Positions 32,511-43,744 of a stretch of 64,000 nucleotides of DNA are shown here, one piece after another (the first letter of the stretch is position 1; each line of letters begins with the position of its first letter). A program made the position numbers and the translations under genes. Under the pieces are notes generated by a model. It ran no database searches, had not been told where the DNA came from, and saw nothing but the letters and a program-made list of their open reading frames with translations. The stretch comes from Viola odorata (Eukaryota > Streptophyta > Magnoliopsida > Malpighiales > Violaceae), in NCBI GenBank assembly GCA_963691705.1, contig OY829544.1, positions 40,755,917 through 40,819,916 of the forward strand, written 5' to 3'.

Positions 32511-33874
32511 CTTTCAAATGCCACTTTATACCATTGAATAAAATGATGTGTAATTCCCTACAAATGCAACAACTTACCAGTGGTGCATATCATTTCCTGC
32601 TTAATTGTTTCTGTTTTTTCTTTTTTTGGGGACCTCAGGCTCAATGTAGTTGTAAGCTGTAAGACCTTACAAGAATAAAATCAATTTTAAATACACTAGC
32701 TAGTCTTAAATCTGCTATTAATTATAAGTAATTGATTATCCATGCAATACATGTCAAAAAATATGTATTACCATGTAAAATTAGATTTAAAAACTACATT
32801 AACAACCTTGTAGTTTATAAAATTTTCCACTAACTCCCCATAGTTTAAAAGCGTGCAACTTAAACCTTATATTTTACTAAAAGTTACAATCATAACCTAA
32901 TTTTAAATACTTCAAAAAGTCCAAACCAAACAGTAACAAAATGCAATATTTTTTGGAAAATTGGACAAAAAATGTAACTAATATGGTACAATTTTTCAAA
33001 TAACTATCAACATCTATAGACACCTCCAATTAAGATTAGTAAAAAAAATGAATGATTTACAAGCATTTATATAGAGGATAATGCAACTTAATTTTCAAAT
33101 TCTTTAACATCAAATCTTTCAAATTCCACAACTTATATCATAAATTGTATCAAAACGAATCAATTAGATAGTGCAAATTTTTATTAAGTTCTCAATCATA
33201 AATTGCATTAAAAAAATATTTAATTATATAATTTAATTAAATTGAATGAATTTCGTTGTTAGTTTTCATAACAAGCAGAACTATCAACTCCGCTATCAAT
33301 TGTTAAGGTGAATTCGAAATTATGCGAATTGTATATTTCTCAATGTAAAAATATTTTTCCATTTTAGGCAGCTCATGTGATTTTTCCAAAAGGCCACATT
33401 CTAATAAGAGATCAACTGCTATATATTTACTTCTTTTTTTTTCGATATGAAACTTTAGTTCGCACACCTTGACAACAAAAAAAGTTTAAAAGTCAATGGC
33501 GAAGCCTTAGCCTAGTTTGGAGAGGTTGTGCCCTCCCCCCTCAATTTTTTTCAAAGTTTCTATTTTAGTCCTCAAAGTTTTTTAGTTAATCCTGCTTTTA
33601 TTTGTTTAAAAATTCGACGCCCCAAATCTAGCAAGACTTTATGAATGATTTAAAATTTAAGTTAACCCCCTATTATTAGTGATTTAATTAACTTTATAAT
33701 TTCTTATGATAGTGATTTTGTGTGTTAATTTTGATCTTATTTGTTGTTTAATTACATACAATTTGAATAGTACAACCACTAATTAGAGTCACAATCATTC
33801 ATTTTTGCAAATAAGTATTTTTGGGGTATCTTTGGAGGAAACAGATAGAATATGCTGTAATTAGATGAAGAATT
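32511..33874. other. AT-rich intergenic DNA with a dispersed repeat
   Basis: No gene. The part at about 32985-33215 (AAATAACTATCAACAT ... AAAATGAATGATTTA ... ATAAATTGCAT) is similar to 46205-46425 in the same orientation, so both belong to an old repeat family of unknown type. Confidence 0.5.
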
Positions 33875-34537
33875 TATTGGGTCGCAGTCGTAAATACAAC
33901 GGAAAACTTATTATAACCCAAAACAGAAACCAAGCCATTGAGTATAATGTATGAAGTTCGGGATTACAACCGTGTACCTTACACCGGAAATAGAATCATT
34001 GGAGCACGAAACTGAAACACAAAAATTGAATGGATGAACCATCCGCAAGAGGTCGAACTGAACCAATAAGTGATGTTCGTAACGACAAACACCCTCTATT
34101 GGTATCCACATGAACGAGCCAAATATTTGACAGAAATGGTTTGCTAGAACTAAAAGAAGAAGGATTCACAATCCATTAGAATGCAACTCATTGCATTTTC
34201 TTTTCTTTCTCTCTTGGCGGTGTTCGGTTTTCTTCTTCAAGAAAAACTGAAAAATGCTAACAATGAACATCTAACCCTTTAGTCTAACATCCTTAACGTT
34301 ACATACTAGGGTTTTAACTTTAGTCAAATACTAAGTTACCCTTTGGTTAAAAACTAAATTATCCTTATAGAATATGTTAAGTATATGTTAGATATTATCA
34401 TATAATATCCTAGTAAATTCACACAAAGTATTTATTTAACTCCTTAAATAAATACACCGAATATTTATTTAACTCCTTAAATAGTTATTATTAATTCTTT
34501 CGATCTAATTGGTTAGTTTTCGGGCACAAGACCAACA
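33875..34537 (-). repeat. 3' LTR of copia copy A
   Basis: 663 bp. Similar over its length to 43133-43744, which lacks two blocks of about 25-30 bp in the AT-rich U3 part, and to the split LTR of copy B. The outer end reads TATTGGG instead of TGTTGGG. Confidence 0.8.
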
Positions 34538-35264
34538 ATCTCCCACTTGCCCTTAAACGTACACCAATATCAAAAGAGTTAATGCATCTGTCATGAGCTC
34601 ATTCTTATGTGCGACCTTGTAGGTTCATTTAACATTGGCAGTAGAATAACACTTTTAGTCTATAAGTCGTAAGCGACCTCTAGCAAGACGTTACGACTAC
34701 TACCCAAGTTAAATGAAGGTTGATTGTTCGACTCAACCTCTCGTAACTTGATGTTATAATTCTTTTGTCTCACGATATCTTGATTGAACATAAGGCATGG
34801 TTCTTGTCATCCTTAATCAATTCAATCATTTACACTCGAACTCTAAGTAAATTGATAAAACAAATGACATTGATCACTTTATCAATTCATTTGAGCACGA
34901 CCATGCATTTCTCAGTCTTACTTATTGAGGGGCCCAGAGACATCTCTCCAAACAGAGGGACAAATTCCATCTTGATCATACATTTCCACAGCATAGATCT
35001 TAACATATCCAATTTTAATCTTTATAATTGTCCGGTTAAAGACAATGTTTGATTAAGTTAAAATATGTTATTCATTATGTAGGAATCTATGATGATCTTA
35101 GGTCTGAGGATTCAATAACACATTTATACGATAATTACTTGTGACATCAACCCATGCAGTGATTTCATAGCGGGTCGGTCTAGTACTCTGTCTCTACAAA
35201 TGTACCTATGATTTTGATTTGTATCTCTATACACCATAATCATCTTATGATTATCAATCAAAAA
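34538..35264 (-). other. 3' untranslated region of copia copy A
   Basis: Matches 57094-57785 of copy B. Non-coding sequence between the end of pol and the LTR. It is interrupted at 35264 by a Mutator-type element and resumes at 37729. Confidence 0.7.
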
Positions 35265-35739
35265 GGTTTTTTTACATAAAGCCCCCCTGTACTAAAAAAA
35301 AAAAACAGACTCCTCCTCTGGACGGAAAAAATTCAAATTGACCTCCCGTGAACTACTGGTCAATTGCAAAAGCAAGTTCTTCTGTTAGTCAACGCTCTGT
35401 TTTGTTATTTTTATGTTAGTTGACCGTTGACTTTGATTAAAAAATTCAGAAAAATGTAAAAAAAACAAAAAAATGTAAAAAATCCAAAAAATGTAGAAAA
35501 TCTAAAAATAATTGTAAATATTCCCAAAAATCCAAAAATAATTCTAAAACAAAATTAATTAACCTAAAAATCTAGAAAAAATGTAAAAACTCCAAAAAAA
35601 TTGATTAATCTAAAAATCCAGAAAAAATGTAAACCAAAAAAATGTAACAATTCTAAAAAAAATTAATTAATCTAAAAATCCAGAAAAAATATAAAAATTC
35701 CAAAAAAATAAACAATTCTGAAAAATATACAACACAAGG

Positions 35740-36417
35740 AGCACATGCTCCTACAAGTGGGCTGTCCCACGATGGTAGAAAAAGGGAATATTCCTTGGGA
35801 TCCACGCAGAGCATCTGACATGCGCCAGAGAGGACATGTGGAGTGATTGGAGTGGAGCCACGTGGGTTTGGCGTTTGCACTTGTCGAGGTCTCGATGACA
35901 TTGTCGAGGTCTTGATGAATTTGTCGAGGGCAAGACGATCAACATCTTTGGGAACATTCTGGAACATTCTGGAACATTCTGGAATGTTCTGGAAGAGAAT
36001 CTGCATGGGATCCCGTGAGAATCTTTATGGAATATTCCTTTCGGGCGAGGCCTCGATGACATTGTCGAGGGCAAGATGACTTGATCAGCAACTTAGGGAA
36101 TATTCTGGGAGACATCAAAGGGGACACGTGGAAGCACAACCGCGAGGACACGTGGATATAGAGCTTTGGATCCATCGAGGTCTCGACGAATGGATAATCG
36201 GCGAGGCCTCAATTGAGAAATTGGTGTCCTGGTCTCGATGCTAGTCTTGAAGCTTGAGCTCTACTGAAATTGCCCGGAAAAGCATGTCTTTTCGCACATT
36301 TCTCCCTCTTGGCCTTGATCTGTGATAAAGATGGAAACACGAGTGGATTAGTAGTATCAAGGCCTAAATCAAGGGAAAAATAGAGGGAAAAATATGCATA
36401 AAATACATGCTATCAAA
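35740..36417 (-). repeat. truncated Athila-like LTR inside the Mutator-type element
   Basis: Read on minus, it begins TGATAGCATGTATTTTATGC at 36417, like the LTR starting TGATAGCATG at 58651, and is preceded by a purine tract GTGTGGGGATATT. It contains many TCGAGG/CCTCGA words and a heat-shock-element array. It is cut off before its TATA box. Confidence 0.6.
35951..35995. promoter_or_regulatory. heat shock element array, nine contiguous modules
   Basis: Alternating nGAAn and nTTCn 5-bp modules run without a gap from 35951 to 35995 (GGAACATTCT three times, then GGAATGTTCT, GGAAG). Three such alternating modules already make a full heat-shock element. Further two-module sites GGAATATTCC lie nearby at about 35786 and 36029. 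Confidence 0.8.
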
Positions 36418-37000
36418 TATCCCCACACTGCCCAATGCTCGCCCTCGAGCATTCACAAAATTTAAACAACCCCAAAACATAAACACAAACAACCGAAACA
36501 CTAGAATGATCAAACCAATCAATTGTCGAGGTCTCGATAGGATGCTCCCTGCCTAGATGCACACCTGCATTAAACCAGAGGGATAACGACCCCAAATGTA
36601 GAACTTTTCCACATCAGGCGTAGCCATGAGCAATCCTCACCAGATATGTGTTTATGCTCTCACTCGCAAACAAGACAATAGTGTTTTGTCATTCAATAAT
36701 GCAGATAACATAACACAAAACAGAGTTTGCATATCAATCCGAGTATATTAGTCCACATGCTTGGGCAATCTAACAATCGAAAAGGAACTTTGCATCATGA
36801 AAAAGAGAGAAAGAGAAAAGGGGATGGATGGGTTTAGAGAAATGAAGAAGAGATATGATAGAAGAGAAAATAAAAATTTCAAAAAATTTCTCAAAAATCC
36901 AAAAAAATGTTAAAATTCACAAAAAAAATGTAAAATTCCAAAGGAAATTAATTAATCCATAAAAATGTTAAAATTCACAAAAAAAATGTAGAATTCCAAA
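36418..37000 (-). other. 3' internal region of the captured Athila-like element
   Basis: On minus, a stretch with AATGCTCGAGGGCGAGCATT followed by GGGCAGTGTGGGGATATT resembles the pre-PPT region and polypurine tract of Athila-type elements. No coding sequence was recognised. Confidence 0.5.
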
Positions 37001-37942
37001 GAAAATTAATTAACCCAAAAAATTGTAAAAATTCACAAAATAATGTAAAAATTCAAAAAAATGTTTAATTAATCTGAAAATCCAAACAAATGTAAAAATC
37101 TACAATTAATTAATTTTTTACATTTTTTTGATTTTTTGATTAATTAAATTTATTTTGGACTTCTAACATTTTTTCTGGATTTTTAGATGAATTTCTAGAT
37201 TTTACATTTTTTGGAATTTTTATATTTTTTTTGGATTTTTAGATTATTTAATTTTCTTTTGGATTTCTACAAAATTTCTAGATTTTTAGATTAATTAAAT
37301 TTTCTGGGTTATTTTTACATCCTTTTGGAAATATTAAATATTTTTTGGAGTTTGTACATTTTTCAGAATTGTTTATTTTTTTGGAATATTTACATTTTTT
37401 CTGGATTTTTAGATTAATTAATTTTTTTTGGAGTTTTTTACATTTGTTTCTAGATTTTTAGGTTAATTAATTTTTTTTTGAATTAATACATTTTTTTGGA
37501 TTTTTGGGAATACTTACAATTATTTTTAGATTTTTTACTTTTTTCTGGTTTTTTTAATCAAAGCAACTGTCAACTAACAAAAAAGTAACAGAATGGAGCG
37601 TTGACTAATAGAAGGACTTGTTTTTGCAATTGACCAGTAGTTCAGGAGAGGTCAATTTGAATTTTTTCAGTCCAAGGGAGTAGTCTATTTTTATTTTAGT
37701 ACAGGGGTCTTTTATGCAAAAAAACCCGAATCAAAATCATACTACTCATTCTTTATTATTGCTCGTACAATAATAACAAACTAGGGACATTTTATTATAT
37801 ATAAATATGTAAACATTATAATAAAAATAAAATCAAATTATGTCAATAATCCAAAATATCCAATCAAACAATTACAATAATAATCTTCCACGTGTACTAG
37901 GTCTAGTCATACAAATATCCAATACCTATAGACCTAACATCA

Positions 37943-38830
37943 TGATACGCTCCGGCTCATTTTTAAACGAATCGTAGAGTATGTAGCACTTAATGAAGGA
38001 TCTAGTCCATGAGCTGTCACACACAAGGATGAAGAACTACACAAATATGGATGGAAATGACTCAGATATGCGCAGCGTAATGGAAAACGATGATGGACAC
38101 AAGGAAAGGATTGGATGTTATCGTGGATTAATGTTTGGATGAATGGATGAATGATTTAGAGCACGATGATGTTGGATGTTTTACACACTTGAAGCTTGGA
38201 GATTTTAGTAACAAAAGCAGTAGGCAAAGATCGAATTATTGAACACTCAAACGATTATAATGATAAATTCCCAGGGGGGATTAGAGGAGTAAACTCAAGT
38301 CAAGCTAATCCTTCCAAGGATGGGTAAAGAGTTTAGGAGTAAATGGGAGGAGAAACTCTCTCAACAAATTTACTCAGTCTTCTAAACTAAGGAAGAAATG
38401 AAAGACATTAGGTATTTATACTAAATATGGCATAAGTTACTATAGCTCACCTCAGGTACTACAACTGTGTCACTGTAGTTCACATTAGGTACTGTAGCTT
38501 GGAGTCATTGACGCTAGCTACTGCCTCATTTTGCGATAAAGATGACAAAAACACTGTAGCTGGCAAAAGTTACTATAGCTTGATGGGATTTTGCTCCAAA
38601 TTTACGTTGGCACATAGGAGTACTCTTCCCTAGGCCTTGGGAAGAGCCTGCTAGTGACAATTTCCAGTAAGGGGATGGTTGACTCGGCACACGTGTGGGA
38701 AAAGCTAGGCCACGCGGGTGGCTTCAGGTTGGCACGGATCTCGCGTGTGTTCGATGGCTTCGGGCATGTCTCTCTTCCCTCGGATGTGTGCTCATTCCTC
38801 ACCAAGACGAGGCTAGGCATGATCGTATCA
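37943..38830. mobile_element. solo LTR, TSD CATCA
   Basis: 888 bp, starting TGATACGCTC and ending ATGATCGTATCA, with TGATACG/CGTATCA inverted termini and the perfect duplication CATCA at 37938-37942 and 38831-38835. It interrupts the 3' end of copia pol; copy B (57956-58000) shows the uninterrupted sequence. No internal region, so it arose by LTR-LTR recombination. ACTGTAGC/ACTATAGC words repeat at 38430-38580. Confidence 0.9.
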
Positions 38831-38835
38831 CATCA

Positions 38836-40700
38836 CGCTCATTCTTTGCCTATGGAAGAGGCTTTGTAAGAGGATAAGAAATATTGTCATCTGTTGGTAC
38901 TTTGCATATCTTGACATCACCTCTGTCAATAATCTCTCGAATGAGATGGTAACGTCTGAGTATGTGTTTGGATCGTTGATGTGATCTAGGTTCCCTTGCT
39001 TGAGCAATGACACCATTATTATCACAGTAAATGTCTATTGGATTAGCAATGCTGGAACAACGCTTAGATCACTAACAAACTTCTTGATAGCTGCATCTGA
39101 TGCTGCTATATACTCAGCTTCAGTAGTAGAATCCACCACAGTTGCTTTCTTTGAACTTTTCTAGCTTACAACACCTCAATTCAGGAGGAAAACAAATCTT
39201 GATTGTGATCTTGAATCATCACGGTTAGTTTAGAAGCTAGCATTTGTGTAACCAGTTACAACAAGCTCATCTTCCAAACTACCGTACAACAAGAATACAT
39301 CTTTAGTTCTTCTTAAGTACTTAAGAATCCCCTTAAATGTTGTCCAATGATTCTCACCTAGGTCCGACAGATATCTGCTAGTCATGCTAAAGGCGTATGA
39401 GATATATGGTCAAGTACATATCATGATATACATGATGGATCCTATAGCCGATGCATAAGTGACCTTACTCATGCGCTCTCGCTCATCATTTGTCATAGGA
39501 TATTGAGTCTTGCTAAGATTAATGCCATGATACATTGTAAAAAATCCTCTCTTGGATTCTTGCATACTGAACCTATTAAGTATTTTGTCAATGTAAGTAC
39601 TCTGACTTAACCCGGTCAACCTTTTAGATCCATCTCTATAAATCTTTATCCCAAGGATATAGGCTGCCTCGCCTAAGTATTTCATTGAAAAACACTTCCT
39701 TAACCAAGACCTGAAATTCTGCAAGGTAGGAACGTTGTTTCCAATAAGTAGGATGTCATCAACATAAGGGATTAAGAATACAACTACACTCCCACTAGTT
39801 CTCTTATAGACACAGGGTTTATTTTCGTTCATGATGAAACCAAACTCTTTGATTGCTTCATCAAAATGAAGATTCCAACTCCGAGAAGCCTGCTTCAATC
39901 TATAAATGGATCTTTGAAGCTTGCATACCTTATTAGTATTCCCAGAATGAACAAAAACCTTGGGTTGTGTCATGTACACATCCTCAACCAAATTTCTATT
40001 AAGAAATGTTATTTTGACAACTATTTGTCATATTCATAATCATAGTATGCAACAATGGCAAGGAGAATTCTAATAGATTTTATCATAGCAACTGGTGAAA
40101 GGTTTCATCATAGTCAATACCATGAGTTTTTCTGAAACCCTTTGCAACCAACCTTGCTTTAAAGGTATACACTTTGCCATCCATGTCTGTTTTCTTTTTG
40201 AAAACCCATTTGCACCTAATGGTTTTTATCCCATCAGGTGGAGCAATCAAAGTCCATACTTGATTGTCATACATGGATTGCATTTCAGAATTCATTCCTT
40301 CTAGCAATTTTTCAGAGTCTAAATTGGATATAGCCTCCTGATAGGATGTAGGTTCATTTTAATCCAGAATCAAAACCTCTTCTCCTTAAGTAATGAGAAG
40401 TCCATATTTCTCAGGCTCCTGTCTAGTCCTACTAGATCTACGTTGAACTTCTGTAGATGTAATAACTTTTTGTTAATCTTAAGTAGGCTCCTCAGGCATT
40501 GAAATGTCACTCTGTGGTTCTCAAACTTCTTCGAGATTTACTTTACTCCCGCTGATTCTACTAGAGATATACTCCTTCTCTAGAAAAAATCCATTTCAAG
40601 CAACAAACACTTTGTTCTTAGATGGATTGTAGAAGTAGTATCCTTTAGTTTCTTTAGGATACTCCACAAAAATACATTTATCAGATTTGGGTCCTAATTT
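38836..40700 (-). pseudogene. copia copy A pol: integrase end, RT and RNase H (broken)
   Basis: Fragments: integrase C-terminal KCIFVEYPKETKGYYFYNP (about 40670-40600); RT N-terminal NQVWTLIAPPDGIKTI, CKWVFKKKTD and ARLVAKGF (40083-40307); RT palm with IYRLKQASRSWN and the catalytic YVDDILLIGN (39410-39991); then RNase H remnants with stops (STTEAEYIAASDAA, DNNGVIAQA) down to 38836. Confidence 0.85.
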
Positions 40701-40980
40701 CTCCGAGATTTGACGCATCACATAAGCTTCACACTCAAATATTGAGAAAAGACAAACTAGGTACTTTACCAATCCATCTTGTTCTAAACAAGAAACCAAA
40801 ATTATGTTCCTACTCAAAGCTGGAACAAAATAACAGTTGTTCAAAACTAAAACAATCCCACTAGGCATAAGCAGTTCATAAGTTCCTACAACTTTGGCAA
40901 TAACTTTTGCTCCATTACAAACTCGTAGGTTTGCCTCTCCCTTTCTCAAAGGTCTACTTCTTTTCAGATTCTGCACATTT
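40701..40980 (-). pseudogene. copia copy A protease/pre-integrase fragment
   Basis: Contains the protease-distal and GAG-pre-integrase-like motif YFVPALSRNIILVSCLEQDG. The following sequence jumps directly to the integrase C-terminus, so about 1 kb of integrase core has been deleted. On its other side the frame is cut by the solo LTR at 40981. Confidence 0.7.
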
Positions 40981-41824
40981 TGATAAGAGCCTCGTTGTAG
41001 GCGCTTGATGATCCGTGGGTTTCCTTGATGAAGACGTAGGATCTAGCTCACTTATGGGAGATTGGCGTAGGCGTTTGAGGGAGCAAACGAATGTGGAGTA
41101 GAGCGAGGTTGGCGGAAGCATAAAGGGATGAAAGGAGAAAGGGAAATATATTGATTGAAATGGAAAACAAGCAATGGAACTCAATATCCACGGTTAACCC
41201 TCCTAGGGGCGATTCCTAGGAAAACTAACCACAAGAACATTAAGGATCTCTTCAACCGAAAGTCACCCTCTTAGAGGTAATTTCTAGGCAACCAACTTGT
41301 TGGAGAAGATGAAGAGGATGGTTCTAGGAACCCTAATTAGCTAGGCTAAAGTTTGGTCTTAGTTAGGAGAATATCACAAAAACAAAGACAACCCTAAAAT
41401 TAACCTATCTCCCTTCTTAAATACTAAGGCCTATTTACAATGGGAAAATACCATCACACCCTTGGACAAAGGGGCTTGAGCATCGGTCTTGAAGATGGGC
41501 TAGCCGGGTGGGCTAGCACTATGCGCTAGACCTCGCGCGGGAGCGCGCCTTCGCGTCGGACGAGCTCATGGGTAGCTAGGGTTAACGCCGAGGCCCTTCA
41601 TGCCTTGGTCGGATATCCCATGAGCCTTCCCGCTTAGGCGCTCCTCGTGGTCCGCTTGGAGTGCGATCTTTGAAGGTGTAGAGGTGTGTGCGATGACGTG
41701 TACACATGTCACCTAGCCCTCGCGGGCCTTCACATCACTCTCCTCATTCCTTAAAGCCTTCAATAGTTGGATCACTAGGCCCTTGCTCCTAGTGAAGTAA
41801 CGAGGTTGTGTCGTGCTAGTATCA
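40981..41824. mobile_element. solo LTR, TSD CATTT
   Basis: 844 bp with termini TGATAAGAGC and GCTAGTATCA, flanked by perfect CATTT duplications at 40976-40980 and 41825-41829. It splits the copia protease coding sequence just after its active-site region (NTGCSAHN). Unlike its surroundings, it has a GC-rich section at 41500-41720. Confidence 0.9.
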
Positions 41825-41829
41825 CATTT

Positions 41830-42732
41830 ACACAATTGTGAGCACTACAACCAGTATTCAATATCCAGGAATAGAAAGATTAATTTCTATAACATAAATA
41901 TCTAAAATAGTAGTCTCACTACTCTTCTTCTTTTTCACATCTTCTAGATATAACTTGCAATTTCTTTTCCAATGACCAGGTTCATTGCAGAAATGGCAAG
42001 TTCCAACCTTTGGAATCTTTACTGTTTTCTTCATAGGCTTAGGTTTAGGCTTACTGTAGCCACCCTTATTGCCATTCCATTTCACCCCTTCTCCTTTCTG
42101 GCCATTAAGATAGGGGCAAACACTATCTTGATGTTCTGTTCAGCAGTCTTCAGCATCCCATACAACTCAGAAATGGATTTCTCCATATTCCTCATATTAT
42201 AGTTCATAACAAACTGATTAAACTTATCAGTAAGGGAATTCAGAATCAAATCTATAGCCAACTCTTGACTAATGAGATATCCAAGTCTTTCAAGGTGATC
42301 AATGTGGCTTTTCATCTTTATAACATGAGTGCTCACAGATGTACCTTCAGTCATCTTGCAAGAACATAGAGCATTGATAGTGTCAAACCTTTCCTGCCTT
42401 GCCAGTTGTTGGAACATTTCCTTCAAATGGTTGGCTATGTCCAAGACACCCATGTGCTCTATATCCTTCAGAAGGTTTGGAATCATGGTGGCTAACATAA
42501 GACAACCAACATCAAGAGCATCAACAAAATGTTTCGTGTAATCATCTCTTATAGCTTTTGCAGAATTAGCAGGTGGTTCCTTAGGAATAGGTTCCTCAAG
42601 GACATACAATTTTCTTTCTTGCCTAAGAATAATTCTTAGGCTCCTAAACCAGGTAAGGAAATCGGGACCAGCCAGCTTGTCCTTCTCAAGGAAATATCAC
42701 AGAGATAATGTCGGATTGTTATTAGTAGCCAT
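41830..42732 (-). pseudogene. copia copy A gag and nucleocapsid
   Basis: The ATG at 42732 starts MATNNNPTLSL followed by a TGA, then the UBN2-type gag continues (LAGPDFLTWFRSLRIIL, then the 42082-42609 frame). A zinc knuckle CHFCNEPGHWKRNC (41858-42085) and the protease active-site region follow. One stop near the start and a frame break near 42085 disable it. Confidence 0.8.
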
Positions 42733-43132
42733 TGATCTACAACAAAGTATGCAAAGAACATTTATCAACAATTAATAAAGCTCTCACTCAATTAATCAAC
42801 ATTTATCATCAAAACTGAATACATTAAACCATTAAATGATCATTGTTCCAACCTCATAGTAACATGTATATATCTATATATGTTCATAAACAATAAGTAT
42901 GCTTAATTATAAAACCACATTATATAAATTTAGCATACATACCATAAATATATCAAACATCACATGTATTGCCATCAAATATTCGGCAATATATATCATA
43001 TATATGAGCAATTAATTTATTTCTGGTTATGCATCATATGTATATATCAATTAATTTCGATTACACATCATATGCATGCTCCAAAACCGAATCACATACA
43101 AAATAATCAAATGTAAGACGCTTCGCTACCAC
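42733..43132 (-). other. leader of copia copy A
   Basis: AT-rich sequence with ATATAT stretches between gag and the PBS. No coding sequence was recognised. Confidence 0.5.
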
Positions 43133-43744
43133 TGTTGGGCTGCAGTCGTAAATACAACGGAAGACTTATTACAACCCGAAACTGGAACCAAGCCATTGAG
43201 TATAATGTATGAAGTTCGGGATTATAACTGTGTACCTTACACCGAAAATAGAATCGTTGGAGCACCAAATCAAAGTGCGGAAATTGAATGGATGAATGGT
43301 CCACAAGAGGTCGATCCGAACCAATAAGTACTACTTGTAACGACAAACACCCTCTATTGGTATCCACACGAATGAGCCAAATATTTGACATAAATGGTTT
43401 GCTAGAACAAAAGGAAGAAGGATTCACAATCCATTAGAATGCAACTCATTACATTTTCTCTTCTTTCTCTTCTTTCTCTCTTGGTGGTGTTCGATTTTCT
43501 TCTTCAAGAAAAACTGAAAAATGCTAACGATGAACACCTAATATACTAGGGTTTTAACTTTAGTCAAATACTAAGTTACCCTTTGGTTAAAAACCAAATT
43601 ACCCTAATAGAATATGTTAAGTATATGTTAGATATTATCATATAATATCCTAGTAAAATCACACCAAGTATTTATTTAACTACTTAAATAATTATTATTA
43701 ATTATTTCGATCGAATTGGTTAGTTTTTTAGCATAAGACCAACA
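43133..43744 (-). repeat. 5' LTR of copia copy A
   Basis: 612 bp, TGTTGGGCTGCAG ... AAGACCAACA on plus. The PBS abuts its inner end on minus. Confidence 0.85.

Larger units (their letters stand above)
35265..37728. mobile_element. non-autonomous Mutator-type element carrying an Athila LTR end
   Basis: Termini GGTTTTTTTACATAAAG and its complement, inverted repeats of about 200 bp at clear similarity and more loosely to 480 bp, A/T-rich with repeated AAAAATGTAAAAA words. Flanks AATCAAAAA (35256-35264) and AATCAAAAT (37729-37737) form a 9-bp duplication with one mismatch; copy B has the empty site near 57778. The centre (35740-37000) holds the 3' end of an Athila-like element on minus. No transposase. 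Confidence 0.75.
33875..43744 (-). mobile_element. Ty1/copia retrotransposon, copy A, with three insertions
   Basis: On minus: 5' LTR 43133-43744 (TGTTGG...CCAACA), PBS TGGTAGCGAAG (43131-43121, similar to the Met-tRNA complement), gag, nucleocapsid, protease fragment, integrase end, RT, RNase H, and 3' LTR 33875-34537. The order integrase before RT is that of copia. The integrase core is deleted and stops are frequent. Insertions: 35265-37728, 37943-38830, 40981-41824. No matching target duplication was seen at the outer ends (GAATT and AACTT). Confidence 0.85.

Noticed and set aside
37943..38830. Insertion as a DNA transposon because of inverted TGATACG/CGTATCA ends
   Set aside because: TG...CA ends, a 5-bp duplication and no transposase fit a solo LTR better.
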